Part shown: positions 14,736-20,847 of the stretch, piece after piece
Position numbering within the stretch: position 1 is the stretch's first letter
How the letters are laid out: every line of letters begins with the position of its first letter
Translations under genes and position numbers: made by a program
Assembly (NCBI GenBank): GCA_046598935.1
Contig: JBKJHW010000013.1
Location: forward strand, 1-20,847
Origin: SCUN01 sp046598935
GTDB lineage: Bacteria; Acidobacteriota; Vicinamibacteria; Vicinamibacterales; SCN-69-37
Reading direction: 5' to 3'
DNA length: 20,847 nt
The notes under the pieces: model-generated
Database searches by the model: none
What the model was told of the DNA's origin: nothing
Seen by the model: only the letters and a program-made list of their open reading frames with translations

Positions 14736-14739
14736 CAAC

Positions 14740-15480
14740 TCACTGTTTCGCGTCCAGCTGATCGTCGGCATAGGGCTGTCGCAGGTGCACGGGCTTGCTC
14801 TTCTTGTGCATCCGGATGTTGATCATTTCGACAAACACCGAGAAGCCCATCGCGAAGTAGATGTAACCCTTCGAAATGTGCTGGCCCCACCCTTCGGCCA
14901 CGAGCGAGAGGCCGATCAGCAGGAGGAACGACAGCGCCAGGATTTTGACCGTCGGATGCCCTTCGACGAACTTGCTGATCGGCTCGGCCGCCAGCATCAT
15001 CACGAGCACGGCGACGATCACGGCGGTCACCATCACGGTGAGGTCGTTCGCCATGCCGATGGCCGTGATGACCGAGTCGAGCGAGAACACGAGGTCGAGC
15101 ACCATGACCTGCGCGATCACGCTCGCGAACGACGCCGCGGCCTTGCGCGACTCACCGCTCTCGCCTTCAAGCCGCTCGTGAATTTCGTACGTGGATTTCG
15201 CGATCAGGAAGAGGCCGCCGCCGAGCAAGATCAGGTCGCGGCCGGTGATGTCTTGGCCGAGAATCCCGAAGAGCGGCGTCGTCAGCCGGGCGATCCAGGT
15301 GATCGAGAGCAGCAGCGCAATGCGCATGAACATTGCGGCGAACAAGCCCAGCCGGCGGGCGCGCTTCTGCAGTTCGGGCTTGAGCTTGCTCGAAAGAATC
15401 GAAATGAAAATAACGTTGTCGACCCCGAGCACAATCTCGAGGATTGTCAGTGTGACAAGCGCGACAACCCATTCACCCAC
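14740..15480 (-). CDS. TerC-family integral membrane protein
   Basis: The 246-residue product starts at GTG 15480, overlapping the end of the beta-helix gene by 8 nt (GTGGGTGA); GAGG lies about 7 nt upstream, so translation is probably coupled. It has about seven hydrophobic segments. TerC-family features are the acidic transmembrane motifs EIVLGVDNVIFISIL (residues 15-29) and DLVFSLDSVITAIGMAND, whose Asp and Asn residues are the proposed metal-handling residues. TerC proteins are linked to tellurite resistance and, in better-studied cases, to manganese export or metallation of secreted enzymes. Here it lacks tellurite operon partners. The cytoplasmic tail is basic then acidic. Family membership is confident; the physiological ion is not known. 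Confidence 0.93.
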   Translation of the reverse strand: MGEWVVALVTLTILEIVLGVDNVIFISILSSKLKPELQKRARRLGLFAAMFMRIALLLSITWIARLTTPLFGILGQDITGRDLILLGGGLFLIAKSTYEIHERLEGESGESRKAAASFASVIAQVMVLDLVFSLDSVITAIGMANDLTVMVTAVIVAVLVMMLAAEPISKFVEGHPTVKILALSFLLLIGLSLVAEGWGQHISKGYIYFAMGFSVFVEMINIRMHKKSKPVHLRQPYADDQLDAKQ

Positions 15481-17569
15481 GTCGGAACCTCACCTGTAGT
15501 TCTTGCCAGCCCGTTTGCTCGAAGTACTCGATCCTGATTTTATGCCGCCCCGCGCTCAGCATCGCGTGGTCGAGTTCCGATTCATGCACCGACCAGCGGT
15601 CGATCACCAGTTTGCCGTCAATCCAGACTCTGACGCCATCATCGCTGATCACGTCCATCGTGGCTGCCCCGGGCAGCACAACCGTACCTTCCACGACGAG
15701 CGCAACGCGGTCGCGCGGCAGGCCTTCGAGAAATACGCCGCCGCTGATCAGCTCTAACCGGGCCGGTGTGAACGTCTTGACCGGCGGCGTCTTCAGCTTC
15801 GCCGCAAATGCCTCGGGCTTCGCCACCGGATCGCTCGCCTCGTCGAACGTCCATGCGCTGACTGTCCATTTCGGATTCGGATCAAACAGCGTGTAACTAA
15901 ATGTGTACGGCCGCCCCGCCGGCGTTTTCCAGCCGCGCGGCGCCGTCACTTCGCCGCCGACGTACTCCAGCGTGATCTCAAAATCGGTCCCGGGATTCAC
16001 ACGACTCACCGGATTCACCAGATTCACCGTGATTTCTGAAGCCGGCGCGGGCCACGCCGTGATCACGCCGCTCTTCACGTCCGTGGTGCCGCCGCGGATC
16101 GACTTCAGCGTCCACCGGCCTTCGGGCCCGAGCACGCGCAATTTCATCGGCCGATCCCACGGCTTGCCGACGGGCCAGAGCTTCGGCGATTTGTAATCGT
16201 ACGGTCCCCATTCGTCGACGATGATCGTCGAGCGGCCGCGGCGGGCGCTGTCGGGAAGCCGCGCGTCCATCCCGTTCGGCCACGGCGGAGGCGGCGCATC
16301 GATCGCCGGCACCTTGCTGTGATCCACATCAACGCCGTCCGTTCTCAGCGTGCTGATGTCGAACTTGTTTCCGTCGAATACATTCCCGTGGATCTGATAG
16401 CCGCGGCTCCGCGTGTCGCGCGCCTTGGCGTAGCCCCACGATGGATCCTGCGTGGCGTTTGCCCAGAGCCTGATGGCCGTTTCGTTCTGGCCGAATCTGT
16501 TACCCGCGATGACGTTGTTCTGCCCGTGCTCGATGGCAATGCCATCTGTCGATCCGACGAAGGAGTTACGGAGGAAAACGCTATCGAAGCTGTAGCCGCC
16601 CCAGACCGAGTGCCAGCAATCATCAACCTTGTTCTCGACGAACGTGTTGCGGCTGAACGTGGCTTCGATGCCGTTGGCCACGGCATGGCTGAAATCATTG
16701 CCTCGGAAAATATTGTCGTTCGCGCCCCCCTGCCCGCTATCCATCGTCGACTGCCCGGCCCACAGAAACAAACCGTCGCCGCCGTGCGTGGCCGAATTAG
16801 CGGTGAAGCGGTTCCGGCTCGACTGCTCGTACATCAGAATCGCTGTGGAGTCCTGGCCGCGGAAGTAGAAGCCGTGGCTGTAGCCGCGGACATTCCAATC
16901 GAACTTGTTGTGCATGACGGCACTGTCGATCACGCGATACATGCCGAGGCCGACGGCCGAGTTCCACGAAAAGTTGTTATTCCAAACCCGCGCGGCCTTC
17001 GCACGCGTGAGCATGAGGCCGTTCTCGCCCTGGAGCGCGACGTTGTGATCGAACTCGCACTCATCGCAGTCGGTCGCGTAGATCGCGGCGCCGAATCGCA
17101 GCCATTCGTCTTTCTCGTTCTGGTGGTACGACATCCAGTCGAGGAGGCTCTCCTTCTCGATGCCGCTCCACAGGCGCTGTTTGTAGTTGTAACTCGCGTC
17201 GACGCCGGTGATGTGGAGCTTCGGCGTCTCTTTCGCGCGGATGCCGACCTTGTAACCGCGTACCGCGCCGCCCTTGATCGTGACGTTCGACGCGCCGTCC
17301 ACGAGGATGCCGGTTCCCACGTAGCCATCCGGATCCGCGAACGGCTCGCCGCCTTCGATCGTGACGCCCGTGAGATCGATCGTGATGTTCGATCCGCGGA
17401 CGACGATGGCGGGCGCGTCGAAGCTCGCGCTCGGCAAGCGATACGTTCCGGGTTTCACCGTGATCGAGCGATCGATGACCATGCCGGGCGTGAGCGTGAC
17501 CTGCTCCTGCGCGCTGGGCAAGGCCACAAGAGCTATCACCATGGAGGGCCATAGAGAGCCATGGCGCAT
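15473..17569 (-). CDS. Secreted parallel beta-helix protein with C-terminal PA14-like domain
   Basis: From ATG 17569 the product is 698 residues with a signal peptide (MRHGSLWPSMVIALVALPSAQ). Residues about 25-440 form a right-handed parallel beta-helix of the NosD/pectate-lyase type, shown by repeated asparagine-ladder rungs such as SNITIDLTGVTIEGG, SNVTIKGGAVRGYKVG, FRGNDFSHAVANGIEA and NNVIAGNRFGQNETAIRL. A linker with short tandem repeats follows, then a PA14-like domain (about 560-698) with DVISDDGVRVWIDGKLVIDRW and HKIRIEYFEQTGWQELQVRF. Beta-helix proteins of this sort bind or cleave polysaccharides, and PA14 domains bind sugars; lyase residues were not identified. Repeat cluster C encodes its first residues. 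In-frame starts as far upstream as 17755 would overlap the aconitase gene, and ATG at the internal MVIALVALP is an alternative. It overlaps terC. Confidence 0.87.
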   Translation of the reverse strand: MRHGSLWPSMVIALVALPSAQEQVTLTPGMVIDRSITVKPGTYRLPSASFDAPAIVVRGSNITIDLTGVTIEGGEPFADPDGYVGTGILVDGASNVTIKGGAVRGYKVGIRAKETPKLHITGVDASYNYKQRLWSGIEKESLLDWMSYHQNEKDEWLRFGAAIYATDCDECEFDHNVALQGENGLMLTRAKAARVWNNNFSWNSAVGLGMYRVIDSAVMHNKFDWNVRGYSHGFYFRGQDSTAILMYEQSSRNRFTANSATHGGDGLFLWAGQSTMDSGQGGANDNIFRGNDFSHAVANGIEATFSRNTFVENKVDDCWHSVWGGYSFDSVFLRNSFVGSTDGIAIEHGQNNVIAGNRFGQNETAIRLWANATQDPSWGYAKARDTRSRGYQIHGNVFDGNKFDISTLRTDGVDVDHSKVPAIDAPPPPWPNGMDARLPDSARRGRSTIIVDEWGPYDYKSPKLWPVGKPWDRPMKLRVLGPEGRWTLKSIRGGTTDVKSGVITAWPAPASEITVNLVNPVSRVNPGTDFEITLEYVGGEVTAPRGWKTPAGRPYTFSYTLFDPNPKWTVSAWTFDEASDPVAKPEAFAAKLKTPPVKTFTPARLELISGGVFLEGLPRDRVALVVEGTVVLPGAATMDVISDDGVRVWIDGKLVIDRWSVHESELDHAMLSAGRHKIRIEYFEQTGWQELQVRFRRG
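15993..16028. repeat. In-frame tandem 9-bp repeat inside the beta-helix/PA14 gene
   Basis: Four consecutive 9-mers, ggattcaca, cgactcacc, ggattcacc and agattcacc, occur here. On the coding (minus) strand they give the repetitive linker VNLVNPVSRVNP between the helix and the PA14 domain. The multiple-of-three length keeps the frame. Confidence 0.6.
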
Positions 17570-17628
17570 CTTTTTTAAGACTTTGGAAAGTCGGAAAACT
17601 CCACGGCCCTCCATGGCCCTCCAAGGTG
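17537..17628. repeat. Palindromic repeat cluster C (GGAGGGCCAT-based)
   Basis: Arm 17537-17566 is an imperfect reverse complement of arm 17599-17628 (25 of 30 positions match, with an 11-base perfect core tggagggccat at 17542-17552). Each arm contains the unit twice in degenerate form. The 32-nt centre contains its own small hairpin, gactttggaaagtc (17580-17593). The left arm encodes the first residues of the beta-helix protein; the right arm abuts the stop codon of the aconitase-like gene. Confidence 0.75.
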
Positions 17629-17636
17629 AATCGCTC

Positions 17637-19679
17637 TTAGACACCAAAGTCGTTCGCATCCCACACGAGACCCAATTCAGACGGCGGCGCCATGTAGCCC
17701 ACGAGCGCCGAGGCGGCGACAACGGCCGGGCTGGCGAGGTAGCCTTCGCCGCCAAGGCCCATGCGGTTCTGCCAGTTGCGGTTGAACGACGTGATCGCGC
17801 GCTGGCCCGGTGAGAGCGCGTCTTCGCCCTGCCCGAAGCAGGGACCGCACCACGACTGGCGAATCAGCGCGCCGGCGCCGCGGAACACGTCGGCGATCGA
17901 CTCGCCGTTGAGCCGCGCATCAGGCCGTTCGATCTGCTTGCCGACGCCGCCGGAACCCGGGAACACGCGGAACTCGCGGACCGCCTTGCTCACGCCCTTG
18001 GCACGCGCCGCGCGAATCACGAGCGCGGCCTGAAGCAGATCGTCGTAGCTGCCGTTTGTGCAGGAGCCGATCATCGCGCGGTCGAACGTCAGGCGCTCGC
18101 GCGCGACTTCGTCGGCAGGAAACGCATTGCCCGGGCTGAACGGCTTGGCGATCATCGGCGCGACATCGGTGAGATTGAACACTTCATCGATATCGAATAC
18201 CGCATCGGCGCCCGGCTGCAGCACCGGATACGGCAAATCCATCATGCCCTTCGCGCGGTACCAGTCGGTCGTGAGCTCGTCCTCGGCGAAGATGCCGTTG
18301 AACGCTTCGGCTTCCGCCATCATGTTGGCAATTGTGTTGCGGTAAACCATCGGCAATTGTTTATCGCGATCCACGAACTCGACCGACATCGTCTGCGACT
18401 GCTTCGCGCCCCACCGGCGCAGCAGTTCGAGGACGATGTCCTTGCCGCCGACCCAGGGGTTCAGTGTGCCGGTAAACACGACGCGGCGCTGACGCGCGAG
18501 CGTGAGGTAGATGTACCCGGTCGACCAGCCGAAGCCGAGCGTCGTTGAGCCCACGCCGATCCCGATCGCGCCATAGGCGCCGTACGCGCGGCTGTGCGAG
18601 TCGGCGCCCGGAATGAACTGGCCCGGCAAGACGAGACCCTGTTCAGGAAAATAGAAGTGGAAGATGCCGTCGCCCGGCGTCGCGTAGTACGGCTTTTCCA
18701 TCTCCTGCTGCGTGGCGAACGCGCGGCCGATCGACGTCTGCTTGTCGTCTTCGTCTTTGCCAGTGAAGACGAAGTGATCGTTCGCGACGGCCGCCTGCCG
18801 CGGATAGATTTTGTTGCCGCCGGTGATCTGGTTGAACGTGTGAATCGAAAACGGCGCGGTGCCGTCGGACGCGGGCAGCAGGTCCGCGTAGGCGCGGATC
18901 GTCGCGCCCGGCTTGAAATCTTCGCGCGTCATGTCTTTGTCGACGCGGTGCGCCCACAAAATCTGCTCGGTCGTCGTCATCGTCGCCGCAAGCGCCGCGT
19001 CCGGCCAGCTCAGCTCCGGCGCGCGCGCGACCGACGAGCGGAACTCGCGGCGGCCCATCGCAAAGATGCCGCCGCCGCTGCGAATCTCTTCTTCTTTGGT
19101 TGAGAGGGGCACCGGCGTGTACGACGTATCCTGCGTCACGTTCCGGATGGCGCGCGTGCGCGGATCGAACTCGAACGAATCGTCATCGCGGGCGTCGGCG
19201 ACGGCGTCGGGCGACTGCACGACATGCAGGCCGAGGTTGAACGCGTTGCGGCGAAAGATGTCGCCCATGTTGTTGCCGCAGATGATGACGAGCTCGAGGC
19301 CGGCTTCTTCCGCCACGCCCTTCAATCCGGCCGGGCTCATCTCGCGCGACGATCCGATCGCGAAGCGGTCGCCGGCGATCACGACGTTCCGGCCGGAGTG
19401 CACGCGTTTGCGGAAGTCCGGCATCAGGTATCTGAACGAGCCGGCCTTCCATTTTTCGTCGAGCGTCTCGAGACTCTCCGACACGCAGTCGGCGGCCGGC
19501 GTGATCTGGTCGGTGTCGATGGCGTCGAGTTTCTTGGTGCCCGCCGGCGCCTTCGGATCCCAGAACACGAGCGCGCGCCCGGTGATGACCGTCGTGGATG
19601 CCGCCGCCGCTTCAACCGGGGCCGGCAGGTCCATCACTGATACGCCGTGTTTCAATCGGGCGGGCTGCACCGTTTGCAT
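17637..19679 (-). CDS. Aconitase/3-isopropylmalate dehydratase superfamily enzyme with swivel domain first
   Basis: The 680-residue protein is an iron-sulfur hydro-lyase with permuted domains. Residues 30-200 are the LeuD-like swivel domain: DTDQITPA (55-62) and the substrate-binding GSSREMSPAGLKG (109-121). Residues 225-680 are the LeuC-like catalytic part: TTTEQILWAH, GDGIFHFYFPEQG (His341), PGADSHSRAYGAYG (His362), IGSCTNGSYDDLL (Cys540) and QSWCGPCFGQG (Cys611, Cys614). The three cysteines are the [4Fe-4S] ligands and all are present. Family members isomerise hydroxy-acids such as citrate, homocitrate or isopropylmalate. The order swivel-then-catalytic is that of AcnB without its N-terminal HEAT-like domain, and the reverse of AcnA and fungal Leu1. 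No leucine or lysine biosynthesis gene adjoins it, so the substrate is open. A TAAAAT box 6 nt before the ATG suggests a leaderless mRNA. Confidence 0.9.
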   Translation of the reverse strand: MQTVQPARLKHGVSVMDLPAPVEAAAASTTVITGRALVFWDPKAPAGTKKLDAIDTDQITPAADCVSESLETLDEKWKAGSFRYLMPDFRKRVHSGRNVVIAGDRFAIGSSREMSPAGLKGVAEEAGLELVIICGNNMGDIFRRNAFNLGLHVVQSPDAVADARDDDSFEFDPRTRAIRNVTQDTSYTPVPLSTKEEEIRSGGGIFAMGRREFRSSVARAPELSWPDAALAATMTTTEQILWAHRVDKDMTREDFKPGATIRAYADLLPASDGTAPFSIHTFNQITGGNKIYPRQAAVANDHFVFTGKDEDDKQTSIGRAFATQQEMEKPYYATPGDGIFHFYFPEQGLVLPGQFIPGADSHSRAYGAYGAIGIGVGSTTLGFGWSTGYIYLTLARQRRVVFTGTLNPWVGGKDIVLELLRRWGAKQSQTMSVEFVDRDKQLPMVYRNTIANMMAEAEAFNGIFAEDELTTDWYRAKGMMDLPYPVLQPGADAVFDIDEVFNLTDVAPMIAKPFSPGNAFPADEVARERLTFDRAMIGSCTNGSYDDLLQAALVIRAARAKGVSKAVREFRVFPGSGGVGKQIERPDARLNGESIADVFRGAGALIRQSWCGPCFGQGEDALSPGQRAITSFNRNWQNRMGLGGEGYLASPAVVAASALVGYMAPPSELGLVWDANDFGV

Positions 19680-19685
19680 GCAGCA

Positions 19686-19691
19686 ATTTTA
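19686..19691 (-). promoter_or_regulatory. Candidate -10 element of the aconitase-like gene
   Basis: TAAAAT on the minus strand ends 6 nt before ATG 19679. No Shine-Dalgarno sequence is present and no convincing -35 box was found. Confidence 0.28.
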
Positions 19692-19738
19692 CTCAGAATC
19701 ACCGCATCCGACGTTGTCCCTTAGACGGTGAGCAAGTC

Positions 19739-20053
19739 ATGGCCGCCTTCATACCCGAGCGGGATCAGGCGCTTCAGTCACCAGAGCTGCTTCGCATTGC
19801 CCGGCGTGTCGTGTGGTGGGAACCGCCTGAACGCGTGTTGTCACGTCTCGATGATTTTCTGTGCCGGGTGATGTCGCTGGCCACATTTGAAGACGCGGCC
19901 GTCGTCGAGGCGGCCTTCGGGAAAGACCGCATGCGCGACGCGCTCCAGAACGCAGCGCCAGGCGTGATCGACATCAGATCCTGGCATTACTGGCACCACC
20001 GCCTCGGCATCCAGACCGTCAGACCGTGGCCGACCGGTCGGACCTTCGCGTGA
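19739..20053 (+). CDS. Small protein resembling partners of AbiEii-type nucleotidyltransferase toxins
   Basis: The product is 104 residues, from ATG 19739. It reads as a compact helical protein: SPELLRIARRVVWWEPPERV, FLCRVMSLATFEDAAVVEAA, then APGVIDIRSWHYWHHRLGI. From memory, the pattern of ARRVVW, a VMxxxTxED segment and a C-terminal PRSWxYWHxxLG is common in small proteins encoded immediately before AbiEii/AbiGii-type nucleotidyltransferase toxins, where they are annotated as hypothetical or antitoxin-like. No such toxin follows here: the next genes are on the minus strand. It would therefore be an orphan, or the resemblance may be misleading. The ribosome binding site is weak. The gene is divergent from the aconitase-like gene across 59 nt. 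Confidence 0.55.
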   Translation: MAAFIPERDQALQSPELLRIARRVVWWEPPERVLSRLDDFLCRVMSLATFEDAAVVEAAFGKDRMRDALQNAAPGVIDIRSWHYWHHRLGIQTVRPWPTGRTFA

Positions 20054-20325
20054 GACCCTTCAGCGCCCGCCTCGACATGACCAAACGGCACGAGGCGCCA
20101 AGTCCACATCGACGGCGCGGCAACGAGACCGTGAATGCGCACCCGATACGCGCCAGCCTGCTCCAGCCGCTCTGCGGCGGGCCGCGAGCGCCAGTACGTC
20201 ACAAGCCGTGCGTCGTGTTCGGCCCAATGGATCTCGGCGGGCTCCACGGCCCACTTCAGCCCGGAGGTCGGATCGATTCCCTCGGTCCGCCCGTCACGCG
20301 TCGGGAGATTCCTTTTGGTGACCAC
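19987..20325 (-). CDS. Hypothetical protein, uncertain
   Basis: From GTG 20325, preceded by GAGG at a 5-nt spacing, the minus strand encodes 112 residues with protein-like composition in the middle (AEIHWAEHDARLVTYWRSRP, ERLEQAGAYRVRIHG, WTWRLVPFGH). No motif was recognised. It lies 96 nt after the multicopper oxidase stop in the same direction. Its last 67 nt overlap the convergent small gene ending at 20053, which counts against one of the two being real or suggests a late stop in this one. Confidence 0.4.
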   Translation of the reverse strand: MVTKRNLPTRDGRTEGIDPTSGLKWAVEPAEIHWAEHDARLVTYWRSRPAAERLEQAGAYRVRIHGLVAAPSMWTWRLVPFGHVEAGAEGSHAKVRPVGHGLTVWMPRRWCQ

Positions 20326-20421
20326 GTCGCCCTCATAAAGGCAACTGAACGGCCTGGCACTTTTTAGCGTCAACTGCCGGAAGCTGTCGGCTGTGAGCTG
20401 AATGAAGCCGCTCGCACAAAC

Positions 20422-20847
20422 TCACTTGACGACGAGCTGCCATTGCATCAAGAGCTCGCCGCTGCGGCGGCGCAGCTCCATCCACAGCGGACCGGCCGCG
20501 AGTGTCGCGGGCGCGATCTCGAAGTCGTAGGTCTCGCCCACGCTGATCAACTGCCGCGATTGACGTGGCGTCCTCTGCTCGGCCGGCGTGGCGGCGCCGT
20601 CCTTTGACACGAGCGTCCACTGAACCGGATCGAAACGCGAGGTGAGTTGCACCGTGAGCCCGACGTTGTCCGCCGTGATGTTGATGAATCGGAATCGATG
20701 CGCGACGCCGGCTTTGAGGTCCATGGGACCCGGCGGTTTCTGGCCATTCACCGCAAACGGCTCATCCGGCCCGTCGCGATACGCGCCGTTGAGACCGAGC
20801 ACGACGATGTGATCGGTGACCGAATCGAGGGACTGCCCGGGCTCCAG
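20422..20847 (-). CDS. Multicopper oxidase family protein, C-terminal part (5' end outside window)
   Basis: The minus-strand frame is open through the right edge and ends at TGA 20422, giving about 141 residues. It starts LEPGQSLDSVTDHIVVLGLN, the strand that follows the first cupredoxin domain in this subfamily. FAVNGQKPPGPMDLKAGVAH and RFRFINITADN follow, the conserved inter-domain region of multicopper oxidases, and then VGETYDFEIAP and a final strand LLMQWQLVVK. These proteins oxidise metal ions or phenols with electrons passed to oxygen through a trinuclear copper site. The copper-binding His motifs would be upstream, outside the window, and the segment visible here contains none, as expected for the shorter Acidobacteriota/Gemmatimonadota type. 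Export is probable but not visible. Confidence 0.87.
   Translation of the reverse strand: MEPGQSLDSVTDHIVVLGLNGAYRDGPDEPFAVNGQKPPGPMDLKAGVAHRFRFINITADNVGLTVQLTSRFDPVQWTLVSKDGAATPAEQRTPRQSRQLISVGETYDFEIAPATLAAGPLWMELRRRSGELLMQWQLVVK

Noticed and set aside
16319..17554. Plus-strand open frame of 411 codons opposite the beta-helix gene
   Set aside because: It is the complement of clear asparagine-ladder repeats; composition is an artefact of high GC and no domain or ribosome binding site is seen.
17580..17593. gactttggaaagtc hairpin as a terminator of the aconitase-like gene
   Set aside because: The stem is 6 bp, has no U-run after it in the direction of transcription, and is better seen as the centre of repeat cluster C.
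20026..20367. Plus-strand open frame downstream of the small antitoxin-like gene, as a missing toxin
   Set aside because: Composition is not protein-like, there is no nucleotidyltransferase motif and no ribosome binding site.
1..20847. CRISPR array, tRNA, rRNA or riboswitch
   Set aside because: No regularly spaced identical repeats, no cloverleaf with a CCA-type acceptor and no conserved riboswitch core was noticed by eye; a covariance-model scan would settle it.

Overview
The window is GC-rich, densely coded DNA with mixed gene orientation. It most resembles an Acidobacteriota chromosome, perhaps class Vicinamibacteria. That guess rests on the gene content: a TonB receptor with a poly-proline N-terminus, a large carboxypeptidase-regulatory-domain (beta-sandwich) secreted protein, a secreted M28 peptidase, a DUF5666-type lipoprotein and a PA14/beta-helix secreted protein. 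No rRNA, tRNA or CRISPR array was seen, so the placement is inference.

Layout from left to right. An amidohydrolase (minus strand, cut by the window edge) is followed by a decayed IS5-type transposase (921-1571) and a lower-GC hypothetical gene that appears to have lost its 5' end at the IS junction (1567-2250). Next comes a two-gene minus-strand unit, an MsbA-like ABC exporter and the translation factor EttA, separated by 2 nt. A lipoprotein gene (5877-6764, plus) converges on a TonB-dependent receptor (6819-9095, minus), with a strong hairpin terminator between them. Divergent from the receptor is a plus-strand run: a zinc metallopeptidase and a DCC-type thiol oxidoreductase (stop/start overlap GTGA), then a secreted M28 peptidase.

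From 12078 to 19679 everything is on the minus strand. In transcription order it holds a domain-permuted aconitase/isopropylmalate-dehydratase protein, a secreted beta-helix-PA14 protein overlapping a TerC membrane protein by 8 nt, a YceI protein behind a promoter carrying two identical-consensus palindromes, and the carboxypeptidase-regulatory protein. The right edge has a small plus-strand ORF resembling partners of AbiEii-type toxins, a convergent hypothetical ORF, and the C-terminal part of a multicopper oxidase.

The most unusual non-coding signal is a set of short palindromic repeat clusters at four gene boundaries (10593-10651, 12046-12113, 14019-14085, 17537-17628). Each has its own unrelated unit sequence but a similar architecture, and each runs into a coding end, so that it supplies C-terminal or N-terminal codons. 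A possible in-frame relative lies at 15993-16028. A second signal is the TTACTANTAGTAA pair sitting on the yceI promoter. A third is a group of genes with -10-like hexamers only 6-8 nt before the start codon and no Shine-Dalgarno sequence, suggesting leaderless transcripts. No classical defence system or biosynthetic cluster is visible.
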